Shown here piece after piece: positions 16,236 through 24,998 of a stretch of DNA of 64,000 nucleotides. The stretch spans positions 3,410,001 to 3,474,000 of the forward strand of contig NZ_FNSV01000005.1 in the NCBI RefSeq assembly GCF_900105905.1. The letters are read 5' to 3'. Numbering within the stretch: the first letter of the stretch is position 1; every line of letters begins with the position of its first letter. The notes under the pieces are model-generated. The model was not told the origin of the DNA, ran no database searches, and worked only from the letters and a program-made list of their open reading frames with translations. Made by a program: the position numbers and the translations under genes. The stretch is from Rhodococcus koreensis. Lineage in GTDB: Bacteria; Actinomycetota; Actinomycetes; Mycobacteriales; Mycobacteriaceae.

Positions 16236-17073
16236 ATAGGAAGTATCTAGACACTAGGTCAACAGTTGAGAGCCCGACCGCGACGAGGCGGCCGCCGACC
16301 GTCAGGCAGTCGAGTGCCTGCTCGAACGTCACCTTCAGTCCGGCCGCGTCGAACGCCACGTCCAGCATCCGGCCGCCCGTGGCCTCCGCGACCTTCTCCT
16401 TCAGATCCTCGTCCCGGGAGTCGAACGCGTAGTCGGCCCCGAGTTCCAGAGCACGTTCCCGCACAGCGGGATTGATGTCGAACGCGATCACGGGGACGGC
16501 GCCGACCAGACGCGCCAGCTGCACGATGTGGGTGCCGACGCCGCCCACACCCCACACTCCGACGGTCTCCCCGACCACGACCTTGCCGGTGCGCACGACC
16601 GCGCCGAACGGCGTCGACACCGCATCGGCGAGGATGGCCGCCTGCTCGAACGGAACGTTGTCCGGGATGCGGGTCAGTCCCCCGGCATGCGCGACGGTGT
16701 ACTCGGCCCACGCGCCGTCGTAGGCGAACGCCATGAGCTGGATGTTCAGGCAGTTCGTGAGGTCCCCGCGCCGGCAGTTGCGGCACGCGAAGCAGGGCCT
16801 GCCCGCGGACGGCACGACACGGTCGCCCTCGGCCCAGCCGGTCACTCCGGCACCGACTTTCGCGATGGTGCCCGACGCCTCGTGGCCCTGGGTCACCTCG
16901 GGCAGCAGCGCGGGGAACGTCCCGTCGATCAGGCTCAGGTCGGAATGGCAGATGCCGCAGAACTCCACCTTGACGAGCACTTCACCGGGGCCGGGCCCCG
17001 GGATCGGAATATCCTCCACAGCAATTGTTTTCGTATCGGCGTGGAATCGTTCCGCCCGCATGGTCCCGGCCAT
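16236..17073 (-). pseudogene. 5' fragment of a zinc-dependent alcohol dehydrogenase
   Basis: The fragment starts MAGTMRAERFHADTKTIAVE at 17073. It keeps the catalytic-zinc Cys in 'FCGICHSDLSLIDG', 'GHEASGTIAKVG', a structural-zinc Cys set ('CFACRNCRRGDLTNC') and the Rossmann motif 'GVGGVGTHIVQLARLVGA'. Homology ends after 'GGRLVAVGLS'. The last dozen codons before the junction use A/T-ending codons unusual for this genome. The frame then runs into mobile DNA and stops at 16171. Without the C-terminal 60 residues at 11843-12042 the enzyme is unlikely to be active. Confidence 0.85.
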
Positions 17074-17161
17074 CGCTCGTCCCTTCGTCGTCGTTGCCTC
17101 GACGGTACCCGCGAAGAATGCCCGGGTGTGCATGATTCAGGCGACTCGGGCCGCGGCCGGC

Positions 17162-17809
17162 TCAGACGACCGCAGGCCGGGCCCGGTCCAGCGCGAGGTG
17201 GATGGCGAGACCGCCGAGGACGCTTCCCATCACGAACTTCTGCGCCCGCAGCCACACCGGGCGCCCGGACAGGAATGTCGCGACAGTTCCTGCGACGCAG
17301 ACGATCAGCGCGTTCACGGTGAGCGCGACCACGATCTGCACACTGCCCAGCAGCAGACTCTGCAACCAGACCGGCCCGGCGCCGGGGTGCACGAACTGCG
17401 GGATCAGCGCCAGGTACATCACCGCGATCTTCGGATTGAGCAGATTCGTCGTGAGACCCATCAGGAACAGCCGGGCGGACGAATCCCGCGGCAGGACGCG
17501 TGACGGAGCGAACGGCGCACTACCGCCGGGCCGCAACGCCTGCCACGCCAGCCATCCCAGGTAGCACGCGCCCGCCAGCTTCAGTGCGGTGTACGCCTGC
17601 GGGACGGCGGAGAATACCGCCGAAATGCCCAGTGCCGCAGCGGCGAGATAGCACAGGAACCCGAGAGCGACACCGGCCAGCGAGACCAGGCCCGCCGCCC
17701 TGCCCTGAGTGACGCTGCGCGAGACCAGATACAGCATGTTGGGTCCCGGCGTGAGAACCATGCCGAGCGCGATCGCCGCCACCCCGAGTACCGCCACCGA
17801 ATCGATCAT
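17162..17809 (-). CDS. LysE-family translocator
   Basis: A 215-residue membrane protein with about six hydrophobic segments. The family's early motif 'GMVLTPGPNMLYLVSRSVTQ' comes after the first helix and 'LTTNLLNPKIAVMYLALIPQ' near the middle. LysE/RhtB proteins export amino acids or related metabolites. The start is placed at 17809 (MIDSVAVLGVAAIALG); the frame is open further upstream, but that sequence is charged and overlaps the divergent promoter region. It is divergent from the ectoine hydroxylase gene. Confidence 0.88.
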   Translation of the reverse strand: MIDSVAVLGVAAIALGMVLTPGPNMLYLVSRSVTQGRAAGLVSLAGVALGFLCYLAAAALGISAVFSAVPQAYTALKLAGACYLGWLAWQALRPGGSAPFAPSRVLPRDSSARLFLMGLTTNLLNPKIAVMYLALIPQFVHPGAGPVWLQSLLLGSVQIVVALTVNALIVCVAGTVATFLSGRPVWLRAQKFVMGSVLGGLAIHLALDRARPAVV

Positions 17810-17954
17810 GTTTGTGACGATCCCACCGCGGCGACGCGCCGTCGCGGTCCAGTCCAGCCTCGGTGGACCTGTGTCCGGGTTGCATTCGTCGACGACCAGT
17901 GAGAACGTCGGAAGAGTAAAGCGTTGTCCAATCCGAAAGGGTGAAACACGAGTT

Positions 17955-18866
17955 ATGCGTACGGCCGTAGCCGACAACTACCCCACGAGGGACCGCAACG
18001 AGTGCACGATGACCGTCCGTCAGGACCCGGTCACCTGGTTCGATCCGAAACGGGGTGATACCCGGTCCGGTCCGCTCACAGCGAGTCAGATTGCCGACTA
18101 CGACAAGCGCGGATATCACTCCGCCGACGCGATCATCCCACCGCGCGACGTGTTCGACCTGGTCGACGAGATGACCCGCCTCGCCGACACCGACACTCTC
18201 CGCGGCGACAACCGCATCGTGCGGGAGAACAGCGACGGCGCCGTCCGTTCCGTGTTCGACGTGCACCGTCTCAGCGACGTCGTCGACGAGATCATCCGGC
18301 GCCCCGAGGTGGTGGGTATCGCCCGCCAGATCCTCGGTTCGGACGTCTACGTCCACCAGTCGCGGCTCAATTTCAAACCGGGTTTCACCGGTGGCCCGTT
18401 CTACTGGCACTCCGACTTCGAGACCTGGCACGCCGAGGACGGGATGCCTGCTCCCCGCGCCGCGAGCATCTCGATCGCGCTGACCGAGAACTACGGACAC
18501 AACGGCGGGCTGATGATCATGCCCGGATCGCACCGCGCGTTCGTCTCGTGCGCCGGCGAGACCCCCGAGGACTACTACAAGGAATCGCTGGTCAGCTGCG
18601 TTCCGCCCACCGGCTCGCCCGATCAGCCGACGCTCACCCGGATGGCGAACGAGTACGGCATCGACATGATGACCGGACCGGCGGGCTCCGCCACCGTGTT
18701 CGATTCCAACTGCATACACGGCTCGAACGGCAACATCACGCCGTTCGCGCGGTCCAACCTCTTCATCGTGTTCAACAGCGTCGAGAACACGCTGACGGAC
18801 CCGTTCTCGGCGCCCGCCCCGCGCCCCGACTACCTCGGCAGCCGGGATTTCACCCCCTTGCGGTAA
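17955..18866 (+). CDS. ectD: ectoine hydroxylase
   Basis: A 303-residue Fe(II)/2-oxoglutarate dioxygenase that converts ectoine to 5-hydroxyectoine. The EctD signature is clear: 'FYWHSDFETWHAEDGMPAPR' supplies the iron ligands of the H-x-D pair, and the distal His is in 'DSNCIHGSNGN'. Also seen are 'FKPGFTGG' and 'ESLVSCVPPTGSPDQP'. The length matches the family. No ectABC genes lie in the window, so ectoine must be made elsewhere or imported. An alternative ATG lies at 18009. A strong hairpin follows the stop. Confidence 0.92.
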   Translation: MRTAVADNYPTRDRNECTMTVRQDPVTWFDPKRGDTRSGPLTASQIADYDKRGYHSADAIIPPRDVFDLVDEMTRLADTDTLRGDNRIVRENSDGAVRSVFDVHRLSDVVDEIIRRPEVVGIARQILGSDVYVHQSRLNFKPGFTGGPFYWHSDFETWHAEDGMPAPRAASISIALTENYGHNGGLMIMPGSHRAFVSCAGETPEDYYKESLVSCVPPTGSPDQPTLTRMANEYGIDMMTGPAGSATVFDSNCIHGSNGNITPFARSNLFIVFNSVENTLTDPFSAPAPRPDYLGSRDFTPLR

Positions 18867-18882
18867 CGAGCACCATGACGTA

Positions 18883-18920
18883 CCGCGGCCCCGCTCCCTG
18901 ACGTCGGAGCGGGGCCGCGG
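18883..18920 (+). terminator. strong hairpin terminator after ectD
   Basis: A perfect 15-bp stem (CCGCGGCCCCGCTCC at 18883-18897 with its complement at 18906-18920) closes an 8-base loop, 17 bases after the ectD stop. There is no long T-run, as is usual in GC-rich actinomycetes. Confidence 0.75.
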
Positions 18921-19038
18921 TCTGTCGATACCGCGAAACCCGTAGCCTTCGCGACGCCGTGCATGCGACGATGGCTTGGCAACGGTTCGACCGCCCGGCC
19001 CCGGGCGCCGGCCGAACCTTCATCTCCCGGAACGGGGA

Positions 19039-21189
19039 ATGATGTTTGCCTACATCGCGCGCACCGTCGTCGCACACCCGTGGCAGGTCATCGCGGCCTG
19101 GGTGGTCGCGGCCGTTGCCGTCATTCTGTTCGCACCCAGCCTCGATGACTACACCACCGGCAATCAGCAGACGTTCCTGCCCAGTTCATTCGAGTCGTCC
19201 GAGGCGCAGGCCGCCGGCAACCAGTATTTCCCCAGCCTGTCGGGCGCAACCGGCAGCCTGGTGGTCGTCCGCGCCGACGACGCGCCACTGTCACCCGCCG
19301 ACCAGCAGACGGCACTGAATCTCGCGACCTCGCTGCAGAATTCGGCGATCCCGGGAGTCGTGAGCGTACAGGGGTCGCCTGCGTCGCTGTCCTCCGACGG
19401 GAAGGCCGCCGCACTGCAGGTGGTATTCAACGGACAACCCGGCGACGACCAGGTCAACAACGCCGTACCGGTCATCCGGGGCGACGCCGAGCAGCAACTG
19501 AACGGCACCGGACTGGTGAGCGGGCTGACCGGTAACGCGGCCATTCAGGTCGACACGACCGCCGCATACGACAACGCCGACAAAATCATCACGATCGCCA
19601 CCGTCATCGTCATCCTCGCCCTGCTCGGCCTGATCTTCCGCAGTCCCGTCATCGCCGTCCTGCCGGTCGCCGTGATCGGCGTGGTGCTCGCCGTGGTCAC
19701 CGGCCTGACCGCCGTCCTCGCCGACCTGTTCGACTTCCAGGTCAGCACGTCGCTGCAATCGATACTCGTGGTCGTCCTGTTCGGCGTCGGCACCGACTAC
19801 ATCGTCTTCCTGCTGTTCCGCTATCGCGAACGGCTGCGGCAACAGGCCGCCGCGGGGTCCACCACCGACACGCATCGCGAAGCGCTCGTCTTCTCCACCG
19901 ACGTCGTCGGGCGCGTCGTCGCGTCGTCCGCGCTCACCGTCATCGTCGCGTTCGCCGCACTGCTGCTGGCGAAACTCGGGTCGCTCACCACGCTCGCACC
20001 CGGTCTGATCGTCGCCGTGGCCATCATGCTGGTGACGGCGTTGACGCTCATCCCCGCCGTGTTCACCGTTTTGGGCCGCCACCTGTTCTGGCCGCTCGGG
20101 CCGGGGCACGACAGCCCGCACACGCCGTTCGCCTCGATCGGCACCGCGATCGGGCGTCGCCCGGCCGTGTTCGCCGTCGTGATCGGCGTCGTGCTGATAG
20201 CGCTCGCCTCCTTCGCGACCGGCTACAAGTCGACGTACAACACGCTGGGCGAACTGCCCTCCGACACGCCGTCACAGCAGGCATTCGACACCCTCGACCA
20301 ATCCTTTCCCGCCGGTGCGCTCAGCCCGACCCAGGTGTACGTCGTGGCTCCCGGACCACTCGATCCCGCGTCGCTGACCCCGCTCGTCACGGCCCTCACG
20401 CAAGTGCAGGGCGTGTCCTCCGTCGCGCCGCCGCGACCGAGCCAGGACGGTCGCGCCGCGCTCGTCAACGTCGTGCTCGCCGACGACCCCTACTCGAACG
20501 CGTCCCTCGATCTCGTCGAGGGCCCGATCCGCGATGCCGCCCACGGTGCCGTCCCCGGCTCGGAAGTCGTTGTGGGAGGGCAGACGTCCACGTTCGTCGA
20601 TGTTCGCGCGCAACTCGCGGCGGACACCCGCCGGGTGTTCCCCGTCGCCGCCGTCGCGATCGCACTGATTCTCGCCGTGCTCCTGCTCGCCGTCCTCGCC
20701 CCGCTCAACCTGCTGGTGTGCGTGGCACTCACGTTCGTCGCCACCCTCGGCGCCGTGGTGCTCCTGTTCCTGCACGGCCTCGGCTACGACGGGATCGACT
20801 TCTCCATTCCGATCGTGCTCTACCTGTTCGTCGTCGCGATCGGCACCGACTACAACATCCTGCTCGCCTCGCGTCTGCGCGAGGAATTCCGCAACGGCTA
20901 CGCGCCTCGCGACGCAGCACGGATCGCCGTCGCCAACGACGCCCCCACCGTCGCCGCCGCCGGACTGATCCTGGCGCTGACGTTCGCGTCCCTGACCCTC
21001 ACCGGACTGGCCAACCTCGCCGAGCTCGGCTTCGGCGTCGCGATCGGTGTCGCGATCGCCGCCTTCGCCATGGCCCCGATGCTCGTGCCCAGCCTGTCGG
21101 CACTCGAAGGTCGCGCCTTCTGGTGGCCGAGCAGGCAGAAGGCGACCATCGACACCGGCGACGACCGCGAGCCCGCGGTGCCGCGCTAG
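19039..21189 (+). CDS. MMPL/RND-family membrane transporter
   Basis: A 716-residue protein that starts MMFAYIARTVVAHPWQVIAA. Its architecture is TM1, a ~150-residue extracellular domain, TM2-6, a second extracellular domain (about residues 405-540) and TM7-12. MMPL signatures are present in both halves: 'LFGVGTDYIVFLLFRYRERL' and 'VAIGTDYNILLASRLREEF'. Such proteins export lipids or small hydrophobic compounds and use the proton gradient through the buried Asp-Tyr pairs. The start was placed at the ATG pair after ACGGGGA; a TTG start 21 codons upstream is less likely. No accessory MmpS gene is adjacent. Confidence 0.92.
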   Translation: MMFAYIARTVVAHPWQVIAAWVVAAVAVILFAPSLDDYTTGNQQTFLPSSFESSEAQAAGNQYFPSLSGATGSLVVVRADDAPLSPADQQTALNLATSLQNSAIPGVVSVQGSPASLSSDGKAAALQVVFNGQPGDDQVNNAVPVIRGDAEQQLNGTGLVSGLTGNAAIQVDTTAAYDNADKIITIATVIVILALLGLIFRSPVIAVLPVAVIGVVLAVVTGLTAVLADLFDFQVSTSLQSILVVVLFGVGTDYIVFLLFRYRERLRQQAAAGSTTDTHREALVFSTDVVGRVVASSALTVIVAFAALLLAKLGSLTTLAPGLIVAVAIMLVTALTLIPAVFTVLGRHLFWPLGPGHDSPHTPFASIGTAIGRRPAVFAVVIGVVLIALASFATGYKSTYNTLGELPSDTPSQQAFDTLDQSFPAGALSPTQVYVVAPGPLDPASLTPLVTALTQVQGVSSVAPPRPSQDGRAALVNVVLADDPYSNASLDLVEGPIRDAAHGAVPGSEVVVGGQTSTFVDVRAQLAADTRRVFPVAAVAIALILAVLLLAVLAPLNLLVCVALTFVATLGAVVLLFLHGLGYDGIDFSIPIVLYLFVVAIGTDYNILLASRLREEFRNGYAPRDAARIAVANDAPTVAAAGLILALTFASLTLTGLANLAELGFGVAIGVAIAAFAMAPMLVPSLSALEGRAFWWPSRQKATIDTGDDREPAVPR

Positions 21190-21247
21190 CCGCCGCCGTC
21201 AGGGAAACATGGGAACATACGTTCGACTACCGGTGTAGCATGACCGC

Positions 21248-21895
21248 ATGACCTCCGCGGATGCGCGGTATGCGCTGCAGGCTTCGCTGTTCGACGACGC
21301 GTCGTTCGGTGTAGAGCTGGGCGAGCTCGGGCCGGCGGTGCAGCGCCGCACGCTGACGGCCGGGGCGTGGGTCGACGTGCGACCGGGGTGGATGACCGGC
21401 TCCGACGAGCTCTTCACGACGCTCGCGGAGACGGTGCCGTGGAAGGCGGAGCGGCGCCAGATGTACGACCGGGTGGTGGACGTGCCTCGGCTCGTCCGGT
21501 TCTACCGCGAGGACGAGCCGCTCCCCGACCCGCTGCTAGTTACGGCACGCGACGCCCTGAGCAGGCATTACCTGCCCGAACTCGGCGAGAAGTTCGCCAC
21601 TTCCGGGCTGTGCTTCTACCGCGACGGGTCCGACAGCGTCGCCTGGCACGGCGACGACACCGGTCGCAGCCGGACCGAAGACACGATGGTCGCGATCCTC
21701 TCGCTCGGCGCCGCGCGTCCGCTGCTGCTGCGTCCGCGCGGCGGCGGGCACTCGATCCGGTACTCCCTCGGCCACGGTGACCTGCTGGTGATGGGTGGTT
21801 CCTGCCAGCGCACCTGGGAGCATTGTGTACCGAAGAGCACCCGCCCGCTCGGACCGCGGATCAGCGTGCAATTCCGGACGCGGGGCGTGCGGTGA
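21248..21895 (+). CDS. AlkB-like 2-oxoglutarate/Fe(II) dioxygenase
   Basis: A 215-residue protein of the AlkB superfamily, which repairs alkylated bases by oxidative dealkylation. The iron ligands are visible as 'AWHGDD' (His-x-Asp) and the distal His in 'TWEHCVPKS'. The 2-oxoglutarate-binding Arg is in 'PRISVQFRTR'. The N-terminal nucleotide-recognition lid contains 'RRQMYDRVVDVPRLVRFY'. It is most like the ALKBH2/3-type bacterial proteins rather than E. coli AlkB. The stop directly abuts the convergent DAHP synthase stop. Confidence 0.88.
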   Translation: MTSADARYALQASLFDDASFGVELGELGPAVQRRTLTAGAWVDVRPGWMTGSDELFTTLAETVPWKAERRQMYDRVVDVPRLVRFYREDEPLPDPLLVTARDALSRHYLPELGEKFATSGLCFYRDGSDSVAWHGDDTGRSRTEDTMVAILSLGAARPLLLRPRGGGHSIRYSLGHGDLLVMGGSCQRTWEHCVPKSTRPLGPRISVQFRTRGVR

Positions 21896-22984
21896 CTATC
21901 CGCGCCGGGCCGCGACTGCCTGCGCCAGCCGGTCGAGTTGCGCGGCCGTGGTGTTCCAGTCGATGCAGGCGTCGGTGATCGACTGACCGTACGTGAGTTC
22001 CTCGGACCTTCCGAGGGTGAGGTCCTGGCGTCCGGCCTCGATGAAGCTCTCCACCATCACACCGACGATCCCCTTCTCGCCTGCCTCGAGACGGGCGGCG
22101 ATGTCGTCCAGCACGTCGACCTGCTTCTCGTGGTTCTTGCTGCTGTTGCCGTGGCTGGCGTCGATGACGACCCGCTCCGGCAGACCGGACTTGTTCAGCC
22201 GGGCGAGGGTGTCCGCGACCGTCTCGGTGTCGTAGTTCGGTCCGTCGCTGCCGCCGCGGAGGATGACGTGGCAGTCGGGGTTGCCGACCGTGCGGATCAG
22301 CGCGGCCTGCCCGTCGAGGTCGGTGCCGGGGAACACGTGGCTCGCCGCGGCGGCGCGGGTGCCGTCCACGGCCACCTGCACGTCGCCTTCCGTCGAGTTC
22401 TTGATTCCGACGGGCATCGACAGTGCGCTGCACAGCTGCCGGTGCACCTGGCTGGCGGCGGTGCGGGCACCGATCGCGCCGTAGGTGACGAGGTCCGCGA
22501 TGTACTGCGGCATGATCGGGTCGAGGAACTCGCAGCCGACCGGCAGGCCGAGCGAGGACACGTCGAGCAGCAGCTTGCGGCCCATGCGGATCCCGGTGTC
22601 GATGTCGAACGTGCCGTCCAGGTGGGGGTCGTTGAGCAGACCCTTCCAGCCCAGCGTGGTGCGCGGCTTCTCGAAGTAGACCCGCATCACGATGTGCAGG
22701 TCGTCGCGCAGTTCCTCGGCCTTGGCGGCGAGCCTGCGGGCGTAGTCCATGGCGGCGACGGGATCGTGCACGGAGCACGGGCCGACCACGACGAGCAGGC
22801 GGTCGTCGTCGCCGTTCAGCACGTTCACCGTGTCGGCACGGCCCGAGCGGACGGTCGCGGACGCGACGTCGTCGGGGGCGTGTTCGCGGCGCACGACGGA
22901 TGGCGCCACCAGCGGGCTGATGCTCACGGTGCGCTGGGCGTCCAGGCGATCACTGCTGGTAGTGGTGTCGAGAGTGACAGTCAT
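21896..22984 (-). CDS. aroF: 3-deoxy-7-phosphoheptulonate synthase, class I (AroFGH type)
   Basis: A 362-residue enzyme for the first step of the shikimate pathway, condensing phosphoenolpyruvate and erythrose 4-phosphate. Class I signatures are 'VVVGPCSVHDPVAAMDYARR', 'MRVYFEKPRTTLGWKGL', 'GARTAASQVHRQL', 'PVGIKNSTEGD' and 'VIDASHGNSSKNHEKQ'. The metal-binding Cys, His and Glu lie within these. The gene is monocistronic and carries a leader with aromatic codons upstream (23074-23142), so expression probably responds to charged aromatic tRNAs. A class II enzyme is the usual housekeeping form in this lineage, so this may be the regulated second copy. Confidence 0.93.
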   Translation of the reverse strand: MTVTLDTTTSSDRLDAQRTVSISPLVAPSVVRREHAPDDVASATVRSGRADTVNVLNGDDDRLLVVVGPCSVHDPVAAMDYARRLAAKAEELRDDLHIVMRVYFEKPRTTLGWKGLLNDPHLDGTFDIDTGIRMGRKLLLDVSSLGLPVGCEFLDPIMPQYIADLVTYGAIGARTAASQVHRQLCSALSMPVGIKNSTEGDVQVAVDGTRAAAASHVFPGTDLDGQAALIRTVGNPDCHVILRGGSDGPNYDTETVADTLARLNKSGLPERVVIDASHGNSSKNHEKQVDVLDDIAARLEAGEKGIVGVMVESFIEAGRQDLTLGRSEELTYGQSITDACIDWNTTAAQLDRLAQAVAARRG

Positions 22985-23004
22985 GGGTTCGGGTTCCTGT
23001 TCTC

Positions 23005-23115
23005 AGGCCGGCCCTCGAAGACTGTGGAGATTCCCGCGAGCCGGTCTGTAATCCGGCTCTGGGGTGGAGGAGGTCAGCGCGTGGTTACGCCGACCGGCCC
23101 ACCCGGGGCCGGCCT
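23005..23115 (-). ncRNA. aroF attenuator leader: long-range pairing
   Basis: A perfect 10-base complementarity joins 23106-23115 (within the leader ORF, right after its aromatic codons) to 23005-23014 (just upstream of the aroF ribosome-binding region). Between them GAGCCGG and CCGGCTC can form a 7-bp hairpin with an 8-base loop. A ribosome stalled at the Tyr-Phe-Trp-Phe codons would cover the first partner and change the fold. The exact terminator and antiterminator forms were not computed. Confidence 0.5.
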
Positions 23116-23142
23116 GCTAAACCAGAAATATGCGCGCTGCAT
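23074..23142 (-). CDS. aroF leader peptide with Tyr-Phe-Trp-Phe codons
   Basis: A 22-codon ORF starts at ATG 23142, reads MQRAYFWFSRPAP and ends at TGA 23074, about 90 bases before aroF. Four consecutive aromatic codons are the hallmark of ribosome-mediated attenuation of aromatic biosynthesis genes; a comparable leader (aroR) with aromatic codons precedes aroF in Corynebacterium glutamicum. A TACTGT box seven bases before the ATG suggests a leaderless transcript. No Shine-Dalgarno is obvious. Confidence 0.65.
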   Translation of the reverse strand: MQRAYFWFSRPAPGGPVGVTTR

Positions 23143-23264
23143 GACGGCCACAGTAACGGCTGACCCGGATCGGCGCCACACCGACCCCGGGCCTGACATT
23201 TGTCACGGTGAGGTCGTGACGGAGGTGTGAGGGTCGCCGGCCGTGCGGATCGCACGCTGAATGC

Positions 23265-24212
23265 ATGACATCGACAGAACCCCGCACCTCCGCGAAGGCG
23301 TCCGCATCGCAGGCTCCGGCAGTCAGCCTGCGCGGCGTCCACAAGCACTTCGGTGACGTTCACGCCGTGCGCGGGCTGGACCTCGAGATCCGGCCCGGTG
23401 AGATCGTCGCGTTCCTCGGCCCGAACGGCGCAGGCAAGACCACCACCGTCGACATGGTCCTCGGCCTGTCCCGCCCCACAGCCGGCGAGGTGTCCGTCTT
23501 CGGCACGGATCCGCGCACCGCGATCGCGAAGGGCCTCGTCTCCGCGGTCATGCAGACGGGCGGGCTGCTGAAGGAGCTGACGGTCGAGGAGACCGTCCGG
23601 CTCACCGCGAGCCTGTTCGCCGACACCCGGCCCGTCGACGAGGTCCTCACCCGGGCCGGCATCGCCGATCTCGGAAACCGGTTGGTGGGCAAGTGTTCCG
23701 GCGGGCAGCAGCAGCGACTGCGGTTCGCGATGGCACTGCTGTCCGATCCGGAGCTGCTGATCCTCGACGAGCCGACCACCGGTATGGACGTCGAGGGCAG
23801 GCGGGACTTCTGGTCGGCGATCCGCGCCGACGCGGACAGCGGCCGGACGGTCGTCTTCGCGACGCACTACCTCGAGGAGGCCGACGCGTACGCCGACCGG
23901 ATCGTGCTGGTGCGCAAGGGGAAAGTCGTCGCGGACGGCACCGCGGCCGAGGTGAAGGCGCTGGCCGCGGGACGCACGGTCTGCGCCCACTTCCCGGGCG
24001 CGGACCGGGAACAGCTGTTCGTGATTCCCGGCGCCGACAGCATCGAGGTGCGCGGCGACAGCGTCCTGATCCACTCGGCGGACACCGACGCTGTGGCCCG
24101 CCATCTGCTCACCCGGACACCCGCCAGCGACCTCGAAATCGTCTCCCGAGGCCTCGAAGACGCGTTCATCGCGCTCACCTCCGACGACGCTGCCACGGAA
24201 GGATCGAACTGA
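23265..24212 (+). CDS. ABC transporter ATP-binding protein, drug/lipid exporter type
   Basis: A 315-residue ATPase of the DrrA/CcmA-like group. Motifs are Walker A 'GPNGAGKTT', signature 'CSGGQQQRLRFAMALL' and Walker B 'LLILDEPTTGMD', with an accessory C-terminal domain of about 80 residues. It forms an exporter with the permease encoded immediately downstream (TGATG overlap) and is followed by a two-component system, the usual arrangement for antibiotic or membrane-stress resistance modules. Confidence 0.93.
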   Translation: MTSTEPRTSAKASASQAPAVSLRGVHKHFGDVHAVRGLDLEIRPGEIVAFLGPNGAGKTTTVDMVLGLSRPTAGEVSVFGTDPRTAIAKGLVSAVMQTGGLLKELTVEETVRLTASLFADTRPVDEVLTRAGIADLGNRLVGKCSGGQQQRLRFAMALLSDPELLILDEPTTGMDVEGRRDFWSAIRADADSGRTVVFATHYLEEADAYADRIVLVRKGKVVADGTAAEVKALAAGRTVCAHFPGADREQLFVIPGADSIEVRGDSVLIHSADTDAVARHLLTRTPASDLEIVSRGLEDAFIALTSDDAATEGSN

Positions 24213-24988
24213 TGACCACTCTCGCCCCGAGTCGCCGCGTCCCTGCCCTCGGCGGACTCAACGCCACCCTCCTCGGACTCGAACTGCGTCGCCTGCTGCG
24301 CAATCGGCGCACGATGATCATCACGCTGGTGATGCCCGTCGTGTTCTTCCTCATCTTCGGGCTGAATCCGAGCTATTCGGGGGAGAGTGCGGGCAACGGG
24401 AACGTCTCGGCGTACGTGATGATCAGCATGGCGCTGTACGGCGCGATGATCGCGACGACGAGCGGCGGCGCGATGGTGTCGGTGGAACGCGCGTCCGGGT
24501 GGAGCAGGCAACTGCGGCTCACCCCGTTGTCCCCTGGGGTCTACATCTTCGTCAAGGTGCTGGTCGCGATGATGCTCGGGCTCGCGGCCGTCGGCGTCGT
24601 CTATCTCGTGGGCGCGTTCACGTCCGTCCGGATGGACACGTCCCTGTGGTTCACGACGGCCCTGATCACGTGGCTGGGCTCCGCGGTGTTCGCGGCCTTC
24701 GGCCTGTTCATGGGATACCTGCTGCCCAGCGAGAACGTCATGCAGATCCTCGGCCCCGGGCTCGCCGTGCTCGGCTTCGCGGGCGGCCTGTTCATGCCGC
24801 TACAGGACGGCTCCGTCTGGGCGTCGATCGCACAGTTCATGCCCACGTACGGGCTCAGCCAACTCGTGCACGCACCGCTCACCGGCGACGCGATGCAGTG
24901 GACGTGGGTCCTGAACGTCGCGGTGTGGCTGGCGATCTTCGTCGGCGGCGCTGTGTGGCGGTTCCAGCGCGACACCGAGCGAGTGTGA
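24212..24988 (+). CDS. ABC-2 type exporter permease
   Basis: A 258-residue membrane protein with six hydrophobic segments. The first follows a short cytoplasmic start ('RRLLRNRRTMIITLVMPVVF'), and the ABC-2 family 'ERASGWSRQLRLTPLSPGVY' loop is clear. It pairs with the ATPase upstream. The substrate is unknown; lipid-active antibiotics or lipids are typical for this arrangement. Confidence 0.92.
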   Translation: MTTLAPSRRVPALGGLNATLLGLELRRLLRNRRTMIITLVMPVVFFLIFGLNPSYSGESAGNGNVSAYVMISMALYGAMIATTSGGAMVSVERASGWSRQLRLTPLSPGVYIFVKVLVAMMLGLAAVGVVYLVGAFTSVRMDTSLWFTTALITWLGSAVFAAFGLFMGYLLPSENVMQILGPGLAVLGFAGGLFMPLQDGSVWASIAQFMPTYGLSQLVHAPLTGDAMQWTWVLNVAVWLAIFVGGAVWRFQRDTERV

Positions 24989-24998
24989 CGGCGGTATC

